Shown in pieces: positions 17,197 through 25,150 of a stretch of DNA of 32,489 bases (the stretch's first letter is position 1; every line of letters begins with the position of its first letter). A program made the position numbers and the translations under genes. The notes under the pieces were generated by a model that was given only the letters and a program-made list of their open reading frames with translations, was not told the origin of the DNA and searched no databases. The DNA comes from Oceanobacter sp. (GTDB lineage: Bacteria > Pseudomonadota > Gammaproteobacteria > Pseudomonadales > Oceanobacteraceae), in the NCBI GenBank assembly GCA_002733645.1, contig NVWL01000027.1, positions 1 through 32,489 on the forward strand, written 5' to 3'.

Positions 17197-17250
17197 ATTT
17201 AATAAACAGCATCTCGCGATACTATTTTATGAACAGCATCTCGCGATACT
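17197..17250 (-). repeat. 27-bp tandem duplication of the last codons of glutamine synthetase III
   Basis: Units 17224-17250 and 17197-17223 are 25/27 identical and directly adjacent. In the gene's frame the first copy reads YREMLFIK then TAG, and the second reads YREMLFIK then TAA. Both base differences are silent (TTC/TTT and ATA/ATT). The stop codon TAG is formed across the junction of the two units. Confidence 0.9.
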
Positions 17251-19375
17251 TTGGCAAAGGCCATAAATCATCAGACACCAACATCTCTAGTGCATCCGAT
17301 TTAGCGCGAACATCATCCATAAGGCCCCGAACTGTGCCAGCAAGGAAGTCCATGTGCGCTTCCGTTGAGTCAAACTCTTCTGTTGTAAGCGCAGTGCTTA
17401 GCTGCTCAACAGCAGCCATCATCGCGTTGGCGTTTTCAGCAACTTTAGAGGCTGGTGAGAACTCAAGAGTGAAGCCGGTTGATGCCATGCTTGATAAGTA
17501 ATTAACGGCAGCTGGGTAAACCATGGTGGTGGCCATTTCAACGACCAATTTAGCTTCAACCTCAATCGACAATACGTATTGCTCTGCGTAAACCTCAAAA
17601 CGACTTTCGAGTTCGGTTGGTGTTAATACCCCAGTGCTTGAAAATAGCTCAATGACTTCCGGTGTTTTCAGTGCTGGTAAGGCGTCTGCTGTGGTGGGAG
17701 TGTTTTTCAAACCACGCTCTTCAACGGCCATCGTGTGCCACTCTGAAGAATAGCCATCGCCACCAAAGACAACATTACCGTGCTCTTCCATCAGTTCTTT
17801 TAGCACAGAGAATACGGCGGCTGTTTTATCTGACTCGGCTGAAATTGCTGTTTCTAACTTGCCTGCAATCCATTCTAGCGAGTCCGCGAGCATGGTGTTC
17901 ATCGCGACAAGAGGCCCAGAAACAGATTGCGATGATCCTACTGCACGGAATTCAAAACGGTTGCCGGTAAAGGCAAACGGAGAAGTGCGGTTACGGTCAC
18001 CTGGATCACGTTCAAATTTCAAAATCTGCGATAGACCTAAGTCCATCAAGCCGCCAGATTTAGGAACGTGCAGTTCGCCGGTTTTAATGTCATTGAATAC
18101 TCGCTCCAGCTGATCACCAAGATACACAGACAAAATAGCCGGAGGTGCTTCATTTGCGCCAAGTCGATGATCGTTTGCTGCGGAGGCGATAACGGCACGC
18201 AGTAATGGTCCAAATTTGTGCACGCCACGAATTACCGCGCCACAAAATAGCAAGAAATTTAGGTTTTCGTTAGGGGTGCTACCCGGGTCTAGAAGGTTGC
18301 CTTGAGTTGAGTTACCCACTGACCAATTCACGTGTTTCCCTGAACCGTTAACTCCGGCGAATGGCTTCTCGTGCAGCAAACAGCAGAAGCCATGTTTCTT
18401 CGCTGTGCTTTTCATTACGGTCATGAGTAACTGCTGGTGATCAGCAGCAACGTTGGCAGCCTCGAAGTAAGGCGCAATTTCAAATTGTCCCGGTGCTACT
18501 TCGTTGTGGTGTGTTTTTGCCGGAATGCCAAGACGGTAAAGCGTATCTTCAAAGTCTTGCATAAAGACCTGAACTCGCTCTGGAATGGCACCAAAATAAT
18601 GATCATCAAACTCTTGGCCTTTTGCTGGCGCTGCGCCTAATAAAGTACGACCAGCCAGTAGTAAATCTGGACGCATGTTGGCGAACTTTTCATCAATTAA
18701 GAAGTATTCTTGCTCGGCACCACAGCTTGAGTTCAACGTGGCGATCTCAGTTTCACCCATCAGAGATAAAACTTTTTGAGCGGCGGCATCCATGGCGGCA
18801 TTAGAGCGCAGCAGTGGGATTTTTTTATCCAGCGCTTCACCCGTCCACGACATAAATACACTAGGAATAGTCAATACCGAGCCGTTCGGCGTATGCATGA
18901 TATACGCTGGGCTTGTTGGGTCCCATGCGGTGTAACCTCGCGCTGCGTTAGTCATACGCAGGCTGCCGTTAGGAAATGAAGAACCGTCTGGCTCGCCCTT
19001 GATTAATAAGCTACCCGTGAACTCAGTGATGGCGTTGCCATCTGAATTAGTGATTACAAAGCCATCGTGTTTCTCTGCCGTGGCATTGGTCATGGGGTAA
19101 AATATATGCGAGAAAAACTTAGCGCCTTTAGACATCGCCCAGTCTTTCATCGCTGCGGCGACAACATCGGCTGTTGCGCTGTCTAGCTCTGCGCCGGTTT
19201 GCACGGTTTTCTTGATGGCTTTAAACGCTGACTTTGAAAGAGACTCTTCCATCTGTTGTAGACCAAACACATCACATGCCCAGATTTCTTTCAATGGGTC
19301 TGTCATGCTAGTGGCATATGGCGTTGCGTTTGTTATTTCTAAAACGGCATTGAAACGAGAATTTTTATCGCTCAT
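17222..19375 (-). CDS. glnN: glutamine synthetase type III
   Basis: This 717-residue protein has the length and motifs of the large type III glutamine synthetase, not the ~470-residue type I. It would condense ammonium and glutamate with ATP hydrolysis. Visible active-site motifs are CGAEQEYFLID (glutamate and metal ligands), HHNEVAPGQFEIAP, NGSGKHVNWS (the NGSGxHxxxS glutamate/metal loop), GANEAPPAILSVYLG and RTSPFAFTGNRFEFRAVGSSQS (ATP/phosphate-binding arginines). The start is supported by GGGGA eight bases upstream. The gene stands alone and ends in its own terminator. Its final nine codons are duplicated just past the stop. It probably complements a type I enzyme elsewhere and, like the nitrate operon, serves nitrogen assimilation. 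Confidence 0.95.
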   Translation of the reverse strand: MSDKNSRFNAVLEITNATPYATSMTDPLKEIWACDVFGLQQMEESLSKSAFKAIKKTVQTGAELDSATADVVAAAMKDWAMSKGAKFFSHIFYPMTNATAEKHDGFVITNSDGNAITEFTGSLLIKGEPDGSSFPNGSLRMTNAARGYTAWDPTSPAYIMHTPNGSVLTIPSVFMSWTGEALDKKIPLLRSNAAMDAAAQKVLSLMGETEIATLNSSCGAEQEYFLIDEKFANMRPDLLLAGRTLLGAAPAKGQEFDDHYFGAIPERVQVFMQDFEDTLYRLGIPAKTHHNEVAPGQFEIAPYFEAANVAADHQQLLMTVMKSTAKKHGFCCLLHEKPFAGVNGSGKHVNWSVGNSTQGNLLDPGSTPNENLNFLLFCGAVIRGVHKFGPLLRAVIASAANDHRLGANEAPPAILSVYLGDQLERVFNDIKTGELHVPKSGGLMDLGLSQILKFERDPGDRNRTSPFAFTGNRFEFRAVGSSQSVSGPLVAMNTMLADSLEWIAGKLETAISAESDKTAAVFSVLKELMEEHGNVVFGGDGYSSEWHTMAVEERGLKNTPTTADALPALKTPEVIELFSSTGVLTPTELESRFEVYAEQYVLSIEVEAKLVVEMATTMVYPAAVNYLSSMASTGFTLEFSPASKVAENANAMMAAVEQLSTALTTEEFDSTEAHMDFLAGTVRGLMDDVRAKSDALEMLVSDDLWPLPKYREMLFIK

Positions 19376-19506
19376 ATATCTTCCCCAATAGTTATTAATG
19401 ATGCTGCTTAAGCATTCCTTTCATTAGAACCTTTCATTAAAAAATACAAATGAAATGGCCAATATGAATATTTACCAGCAATAACTGAACCAACTGGTAT
19501 TTTTAA
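19376..19506 (-). other. glutamine synthetase upstream region with paired TAATGAAAGG repeats
   Basis: This region is the leader/promoter of the glutamine synthetase gene. Two copies of TAATGAAAGG occur on the minus strand about 15 bases apart, just upstream of the ribosome site (about 19420-19446). A TTGGCC...TTTGTA segment resembles a sigma-54 promoter but has eleven rather than ten bases between GG and GT, so I do not call it one. Confidence 0.4.
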
Positions 19507-19904
19507 GGCACCTCTGATTAATACAGTAGTGCTCGGCTTTGGCTTCCTGCGTCGCCCTACCTCCTGCATCCATGCAGTCGTGCGCGTGAGTCCTGTAACG
19601 CTTTAGACTATTAAGCTTTGGCAGGGGCGTTGATCAAGTTAATGGCGGGTCCTTAATAAGATCAACAACAAAGATATAAAGTGACGCATATAAGGTAGAC
19701 AGAGGTCACGCCCCTAATTACCTATGAACAGGGGCTTTCGAGAAAATAACATTTCGGTGTTGCTACTTTTTTACGTGACCCGCTGTGACCACCAAGGATG
19801 GTGGAAATGCAGGTTTTGCAGGAGCAAAAACCTGCCCAATAGTAGCGCCTTGAACTGCCATTTTCCTGAAAGCTACAGCATCCTCTGCATTAATCAGAGA
19901 TGCC
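19507..19904. mobile_element. MITE-like element with 20-bp terminal inverted repeats
   Basis: The left end at 19507-19526 and the reverse complement of 19885-19904 agree at 18 of 20 positions (both contain TCTCTGATTAAT or CTCTGATTAAT). The 398-bp interior has no transposase ORF but contains several small hairpins, e.g. GCAGGTTTT/AAAACCTGC at 19809-19835. No target-site duplication is evident (TTAA on the left, CTAG on the right). It is probably a decayed or non-autonomous IS derivative of unknown family. Confidence 0.5.
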
Positions 19905-20091
19905 CTAGGTTAAATGGCAGGTGGGGCGTGCGTGTACTTCAATATCACCTATCGTGCATTCTTGGACGGTGTGTTTTCTACCTAAGAGTCTATTCGATGT
20001 TTTGAATCTGCTCGTTGAACCCGACTCCGCATTGGGGTAGCTTTGCGGTTTTCGTTTCTATCTTTCTTTTTTACTTGCGGGAAATGACTCC

Positions 20092-20448
20092 ATGAGCAAA
20101 AAATCATCAGGCGGTTTGGTGTATTCAACAGAGTTTGGACGCACGTGTCCCGGTTGTCAGCAGCCTGTAGACGACTGCAACTGTAAGGACGAACAATTGC
20201 CTGAAGGCGATGGTGTCGTTCGTGTTGCTCGTGAAACCAAAGGGCGGGGTGGTAAAGTGATGACGCTGATTACCGGGGTTCCGTTGATTGGCGCAGAACT
20301 AAAAACACTGGCGAAAGACCTAAAGAAAAAATGCGGTGTTGGCGGCGCGCTGAAAGACGGCGTGATTGAAATCCAAGGAGATCAACGCGATTTACTGGTC
20401 GGTGAACTGACCAAACGTGGATTTACCGTTAAAAAGTCTGGCGGCTAA
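20092..20448 (+). CDS. yciH: SUI1/YciH-family translation initiation factor
   Basis: This 118-residue protein is of the eIF1/SUI1 type. Residues about 40-115 form the SUI1 domain, with GRGGKVMTLITGVPL, LKKKCGVGGALKDGVIEIQGDQRD and the C-terminal LTKRGFTVKKSGG, matching bacterial YciH. The N-terminal 35 residues carry a small cysteine cluster (CPGCQQPVDDCNC), as many YciH proteins do. Its role in start-site fidelity in bacteria is suggested by family knowledge. The ribosome site is weak (GGGA). It begins a tight run with the Kef genes, with only 5 bases before the next start. Confidence 0.9.
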   Translation: MSKKSSGGLVYSTEFGRTCPGCQQPVDDCNCKDEQLPEGDGVVRVARETKGRGGKVMTLITGVPLIGAELKTLAKDLKKKCGVGGALKDGVIEIQGDQRDLLVGELTKRGFTVKKSGG

Positions 20449-20453
20449 AACGC

Positions 20454-20990
20454 ATGAGCAAAGCCTTAATCGTATACGCACACCCGGCGCATCAGCGCTC
20501 GCGCGCGAATCAAGCACTGCTAAACAGTGTCAAAGACCTCACGGATGTCACGATTCATGATTTGTATGAGGTATATCCGAACTTCTTTATCGATGTGCCT
20601 GCCGAGCAAGCCTTACTTGAACAATACGACTTGATCGTTATTCAGCATCCTGTGTATTGGTACAACATGCCAGCGCTGTTACGTGAGTGGCAAGATCTTG
20701 TGCTGGAGTATGGTTTTGCCTATGGCAAAGGTACTCGTAAGCTTGCAGGCAAAGGGCTTTGGGTGGTTTTAACGGCAGGTGCGCCAGAAAATACGTACGC
20801 CGAGGGCGCGGTGAATGAACGTCCGCTCTCTGAGTACTTTTTACAATACGATCGCATGGCCAACGTATGTGGTATGCAAAAACTCGAAAGCTATGAACTC
20901 TATTATGGGCGTCATACCAGTGATGCTGACTTAAACAAACGTTGTGCTGATTATCGCGCAAATTTATTGCGTTTATTAAAGGAGATCTAA
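20454..20990 (+). CDS. KefF/KefG-like NAD(P)H-dependent quinone reductase, Kef ancillary protein
   Basis: This 178-residue flavodoxin-fold reductase has the family signatures VYAHPAHQRSRANQALL (phosphate/FMN loop), LYEVYPNFFIDVPAEQ, YDLIVIQHPVYWYNMPALLREWQD and GKGLWVVLTAGAPENTY. In E. coli, KefF and KefG bind and activate the glutathione-gated K+ efflux systems KefC and KefB, and they reduce quinones. The gene lies immediately before the Kef-type transporter gene (one base between stop and GTG), supporting the same partnership here. Whether it is KefF or KefG proper cannot be decided from the sequence alone. The ribosome site is weak, so it may rely on coupling to the SUI1 gene. Confidence 0.88.
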   Translation: MSKALIVYAHPAHQRSRANQALLNSVKDLTDVTIHDLYEVYPNFFIDVPAEQALLEQYDLIVIQHPVYWYNMPALLREWQDLVLEYGFAYGKGTRKLAGKGLWVVLTAGAPENTYAEGAVNERPLSEYFLQYDRMANVCGMQKLESYELYYGRHTSDADLNKRCADYRANLLRLLKEI

Positions 20991-20991
20991 G

Positions 20992-22830
20992 GTGGCAGAG
21001 TCTGGATTTCTTCAGCAAGCCTTTGTCTTTTTAGCCGCCGCGGTGATTGCCGTGCCATTAGCAAAGCGACTGGGGCTTGGCTCGGTATTAGGCTACTTAG
21101 CCGCAGGCGCTGTGATTGGGCCATTCGCCTTAGGCTTGATAGGCCAAGACATAGAGAGCGTGATGCACTTTGCTGAATTCGGCGTGGTGATGATGCTGTT
21201 TTTGGTGGGCTTAGAATTGGAGCCGTCGCTGTTGTGGCGTATGCGAATGCCGATAATAGGCCTAGGTGGCTTACAGGTCGTACTGACGGCGGCCGCTCTG
21301 GGTGGCATCGCCATGACCATGACCTACGCGTGGCAGCATGCGGTCGTTATTGGGATGGTGCTGGCGCTTTCCTCAACGGCGATTGTGTTGCAGACCCTAA
21401 ACGAAAAAGGATTATTAAAGAAAGAAAGCGGGCAATCCGCGTTTGCGGTGTTGTTGTTTCAAGATATAGCCGTCATTCCTATGCTGGCCATATTGCCGCT
21501 GTTAGCCGTGACTGAAGTAGGCACTTTTAGTGATAAACACAACATGCCTGGTTGGCAAAGCACTCTAATGGTCTTAGCGGTTGTGGCGGCTATTGTCGTG
21601 GTTGGTCGTGTGTTGGGTCGTCCGGTGTTTCGAATTATCGCAGCAACGCGTCTGCGTGAAATATTTACCGCTACAGCGTTATTGCTGGTGGTGGGGATTG
21701 CTTTATTAATGGAACACATAGGTTTATCTCCAGCATTGGGTACCTTTGTGGCGGGTGTGGTATTGGCTAACTCAGAGTATCGTCACGAGTTAGAGGCCGA
21801 GATCGAGCCGTTCAAAGGATTATTATTGGCACTCTTTTTTATCTCGGTGGGGGCGAGTATCGACTTTGAGCTATTGATGGCCGAGCCTCTGGTGATTTTA
21901 GGTTTGGTGGCTATTTTAGTATCAGTAAAAATGGTGATTCTATTTGTACTGGGTTTAGTATTTAAAATGACCAGCCGCAGTAACGCCATTTTTACGTTTT
22001 CGTTGGCCCAAGGTGGCGAATTCGCCTTTGTATTATTTAGCTACGCCAGCTCGCAAGACGTATTACCAGCAACCATTATTGATCCATTGACCTTAGTGGT
22101 GGCGCTGTCGATGGCATTAACCCCTTTACTGTTTTTGTTGAATGAAAAAGTGGTATTACCGAGGTTAGATCGTACTGTTACCGAACGCCAAGATGACTCG
22201 ATAGAAGATTCGCATGGTAAAGCCGTGTTGGTTGGTTTTGGGCGATTTGGCCAAATCGTAGGGCGTTTATTACGTATGAATGGTTTTGATATTACCGTCC
22301 TTGAACACGACGCTCAGCAAGTGGATCTTGTGCGTAGTTTTGGTCATGAAGTGTTTTATGGCGATGCCTCGCGCTTGGATTTATTGATATCGGCAGGTAT
22401 TGAGGATGCAACGTTATTAGTATTAGCGATTGACGATCATGAGCGCATGTTGAAAACCATTAAGCAGGTTAAAAATCACTTCCCAGCGATTAAAATTTTG
22501 GCGCGTGCAGCGGGCCGACGAGAAGCGGCGGAATTAATTCAGGCGGGTGCTCATTACGTAGAGCGCGAAACGTTTGATTCTGCTTTATCGTTGGGTCGTA
22601 CGGCACTTCATGCACTCGGCTTTCGTGCGTATCAGGCGCATCGTGCCGCGAAGCTGTTTAAGCACCATGATGAAAAAAGTTTGTATGCTTTGAGTGAAGT
22701 GCTGGAAGATGATCGTAAGTATTTAACCTTAGCGAAGCAACACGCTGCGGATTTAGAAAAAGTTTTACAGTCGGATGATCAAGCCAATAAAGAGCTGGAT
22801 GATCGCGGTTGGGATAGCGGTGGTAAATGA
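20992..22830 (+). CDS. Kef-type K+/H+ antiporter (CPA2 family)
   Basis: This 612-residue protein has about twelve to thirteen membrane helices to residue ~385, with CPA2 motifs such as FLVGLELEPSLLW, ALSSTAIVLQTL and SLAQGGEFAFVLFSYA. A cytoplasmic RCK/TrkA-N domain begins at about 405 and contains the Rossmann loop GFGRFGQIVGRLL, GDASRLDLLISAGI and the NAD-site acidic end of FDITVLEHD. The layout matches glutathione-gated KefB/KefC, which acidify the cytoplasm to protect against electrophiles. It starts with GTG at 20992, with AAGGAG eight bases upstream inside the previous gene's end. It overlaps the TadA gene by four bases. Gating by glutathione conjugates is inferred from family and the KefF/G-like neighbour. 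Confidence 0.92.
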   Translation: MAESGFLQQAFVFLAAAVIAVPLAKRLGLGSVLGYLAAGAVIGPFALGLIGQDIESVMHFAEFGVVMMLFLVGLELEPSLLWRMRMPIIGLGGLQVVLTAAALGGIAMTMTYAWQHAVVIGMVLALSSTAIVLQTLNEKGLLKKESGQSAFAVLLFQDIAVIPMLAILPLLAVTEVGTFSDKHNMPGWQSTLMVLAVVAAIVVVGRVLGRPVFRIIAATRLREIFTATALLLVVGIALLMEHIGLSPALGTFVAGVVLANSEYRHELEAEIEPFKGLLLALFFISVGASIDFELLMAEPLVILGLVAILVSVKMVILFVLGLVFKMTSRSNAIFTFSLAQGGEFAFVLFSYASSQDVLPATIIDPLTLVVALSMALTPLLFLLNEKVVLPRLDRTVTERQDDSIEDSHGKAVLVGFGRFGQIVGRLLRMNGFDITVLEHDAQQVDLVRSFGHEVFYGDASRLDLLISAGIEDATLLVLAIDDHERMLKTIKQVKNHFPAIKILARAAGRREAAELIQAGAHYVERETFDSALSLGRTALHALGFRAYQAHRAAKLFKHHDEKSLYALSEVLEDDRKYLTLAKQHAADLEKVLQSDDQANKELDDRGWDSGGK

Positions 22831-23369
22831 TGGCTGATCAAATAAACACTGCTACCCACCCGCTGATCGGCACAATCATCTCCTCCGATGATGACGCTAT
22901 GCGTTGTGCATTAGTATTGGCACGCGTCGCTTTTGATGCGGGGGAGGTGCCGGTTGGGGCGGTGATTGTCGCGGACAATAAAATTATCGGTGTGGGTGCC
23001 AATGCCCCCATTACCTCCCTTGATCCCACCTGTCACGCGGAAGTGGTAGCGATTCGAGATGCAGCGAAACGCTTAGGTAATTATCGCCTCAATGACACGA
23101 CCTTATACGTCACTGTTGAGCCATGCAGCATGTGTGCAGGGGCCATCGTACATAGCCGGGTAGGGCGTTTAGTGTATGGCACCACTGAGCCAAAAGCGGG
23201 AGTGGCATTGAGTGCTGAACAATTTTTTGAAAAACCGTTTTTGAATCGCATCGTGCTGGTGGATGGCGGAATCTTGGCCGATGAATGCTCAAGCATCATG
23301 ACGGAGTTTTTTGCACTGCGCCGTGCGGGAAAAAAGCGATTAAAAGAGCAGTTGAAAACCGGCGATTAA
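22827..23369 (+). CDS. tadA: tRNA-specific adenosine deaminase TadA
   Basis: This 180-residue zinc deaminase converts adenosine to inosine at the wobble position of tRNA-Arg(ACG). The zinc ligands and proton shuttle are visible: His70-Ala-Glu72 in TCHAEVVAI, and Cys100 and Cys103 in VEPCSMCAGAIVHSRVGRLVYG. The N-terminal extension (about 22 residues before the deaminase core) is longer than in E. coli. The start overlaps the Kef gene stop as ATGA, so translation is coupled. Its stop overlaps that of the convergent mltF gene. The Met at residue 2 is an alternative start. Confidence 0.94.
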   Translation: MMADQINTATHPLIGTIISSDDDAMRCALVLARVAFDAGEVPVGAVIVADNKIIGVGANAPITSLDPTCHAEVVAIRDAAKRLGNYRLNDTTLYVTVEPCSMCAGAIVHSRVGRLVYGTTEPKAGVALSAEQFFEKPFLNRIVLVDGGILADECSSIMTEFFALRRAGKKRLKEQLKTGD

Positions 23370-24859
23370 TTAAGACTTGGTGCTTCTGTATTCAGTTCAA
23401 TTTCAGGCTCAAGTTCCAGCAACGGTGGAATCACAGTAACTGGTACATCAAAATCATCGATGTCTGATTCATCTTCGCTTACCGCAATTACTTGTTCTTC
23501 ATTCCATATCAACACATCGTAATAGCGACGGATGTTTTGCACGTATGTGACAGGCTCCTGTCCACGAGCATAACCATAGCGCGTTTGTTTGTAATACCTT
23601 TGCTGGCTTAACAGCGGCAGAACATCTTTAACATCAATCCATAAGTCTGGGTTTTTGCCCATTTTTTCCGCCAAGCGGCGCGCATCCTCTAAATGACCAA
23701 AACCGACGTTGTACGCAGCTAGAGCCATCCAGGTACGATCAGGTTCTTTGACAGATTCATCTAAACGTTTTCGTAGTCCGGCAACATATTTACTGCCACC
23801 ACGAATACTTTGTGCAGGATCGAGACGATTCTCAATGCCCATTTCTTCGGCGGTACGTTGAGTGAGCATCATTAACCCGCGCACGCCTGTGAATGAACGC
23901 GCGCGCGGATTCCAGTGGCTTTCTTGGTAACCCATGGCGGCAAGTAAGCGCCAGTCAAAACCAAAGGTTTTGGCGGCTTTTTCAAAGTCATCTTGGTAAC
24001 GCGGCAAAGCGCGTCGACTTTGGCGTAAGAAGCGATGCGCACCGACATAATCGAATTGGGTTACATGACCATAAAACCGCTCTGACAGCTCGGCCATTAA
24101 TACGCCAGTTTCAGGGCGATAAAAGAAATCGAAGGTTTTGTCCCTTAATGATGAATCAGCGAGCTTAGGCATCACCCACGCCACGGTTTGAACTTCACCG
24201 AGCGAAAACGCCACATCTAAATTCGGCAAATATGAGCGCATCAGACGAAATTCATTCGAATTGACCAGTGTGAAATCCAGCTCTCGATCAGACACCATCT
24301 GCAGTAAATCTGAGGCTTCGAGTTCGCTGCTTTCGCGCCAAGAAAGGGACGGCAACTCTTCTCGTTGCCAATGTCTTAGCGTGCTGGCATGGCGAGATTT
24401 TGCAGGCACCATTAAACGACCATTTTGAAGATCTTCAATGGACTCCGGTTTTGGAGTACGTAATCGGTAAATAATTTGTTCGGTCATAGAGCTGTATGCT
24501 GGCCCATACAATACTGGATAACCCGATGTTTGTTCTTTGGTAAATCCGGCGGCAGCTATATGTGCCTCTCCAGAATCAAGTGCCTCCATAGCTTCTTGCA
24601 GGTTTGCCACAACCAGCAAGTTCAATTCTAAGCCTAGGTAGTCGGCAAATTCTTTTATAAGTTCGTATTCATAGCCGGTTGAGCCATGGCGATCTTCATA
24701 ATACGTAGTGGGGTTGTTGCGGGTGACGATGGTAATGCTGCCGCTGTCCATAATCTTGTCAAACAGGTAGGGGCGTACGCTGCCGGTTAGCGCAAGCACG
24801 CAAACCAGTGTAATCAGCACCCGACGGGTGGTGCGGATAGTGTTCAGCAGCGGTGTCAT
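23366..24859 (-). CDS. mltF: membrane-bound lytic murein transglycosylase F
   Basis: This 497-residue protein has an N-terminal signal/anchor helix (residues 13-30), a periplasmic SBP_bac_3-like domain (about 40-270, e.g. STGYEYELIKEFADYLGLEL) and a lytic transglycosylase domain (about 290-430). The catalytic Glu313 is in MGYQESHWNPRA, with the paired motifs GVRGLMMLT and AAYNVGFGHLEDA. This is the exact MltF architecture; it cleaves peptidoglycan glycan chains with formation of 1,6-anhydro ends. No lipobox is obvious. The C-terminal ~50 residues are acidic and variable. It runs toward tadA and the two stop codons overlap. Confidence 0.93.
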   Translation of the reverse strand: MTPLLNTIRTTRRVLITLVCVLALTGSVRPYLFDKIMDSGSITIVTRNNPTTYYEDRHGSTGYEYELIKEFADYLGLELNLLVVANLQEAMEALDSGEAHIAAAGFTKEQTSGYPVLYGPAYSSMTEQIIYRLRTPKPESIEDLQNGRLMVPAKSRHASTLRHWQREELPSLSWRESSELEASDLLQMVSDRELDFTLVNSNEFRLMRSYLPNLDVAFSLGEVQTVAWVMPKLADSSLRDKTFDFFYRPETGVLMAELSERFYGHVTQFDYVGAHRFLRQSRRALPRYQDDFEKAAKTFGFDWRLLAAMGYQESHWNPRARSFTGVRGLMMLTQRTAEEMGIENRLDPAQSIRGGSKYVAGLRKRLDESVKEPDRTWMALAAYNVGFGHLEDARRLAEKMGKNPDLWIDVKDVLPLLSQQRYYKQTRYGYARGQEPVTYVQNIRRYYDVLIWNEEQVIAVSEDESDIDDFDVPVTVIPPLLELEPEIELNTEAPSLN

Positions 24860-25150
24860 TGTGGTGAAAATCTCCTTATCTCAAATTGATTTTAGCTTTA
24901 GAAGGACAGTTAAGACAGGAATACTAATCCGTCAGGTAGAAAAAATGACGCATTGATCACACTTAAGTCCTTGAATTTTAGGTGAAAAGTAAAAAATGGT
25001 GACGATTGAAACAATCTTTTCAGCAGAAACGCGCAGTTAAATTCGTGTGGGCAATATTTCGGCTTTTTATGGAATGAAAGCGCTCAATCCAGTATGATTC
25101 GCCCTCATTTTATTACCCCTTTTACCTCTGCTCTTTGGAGTTAACCTGCG
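24860..25150. other. divergent promoter region of mltF and purL
   Basis: These 291 bases hold the promoters for two divergent genes. A TATGAT at 25093-25098 could be the purL -10 element, although no matching -35 is clear. I see no PurR operator, hairpin or small ORF that I can defend. Confidence 0.4.

Noticed and set aside
19440-19470. sigma-54-like promoter before glutamine synthetase III
   Set aside because: TTGGCC and TTTGTA are present but the GG-to-GT spacing is eleven, not ten, and no NtrC-like dyad is nearby.
19724-20005. 93-codon plus-strand ORF upstream of yciH
   Set aside because: It starts inside the MITE-like element and runs across its right end; composition is not protein-like and there is no ribosome site.
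20638-21018. 126-codon minus-strand ORF opposite the KefF/G-like gene
   Set aside because: It overlaps a gene with strong family motifs and has no supporting signals.
24960-25140. PurR operator before purL
   Set aside because: No sequence close to the ACGCAAACGTTTTCGT palindrome was found.
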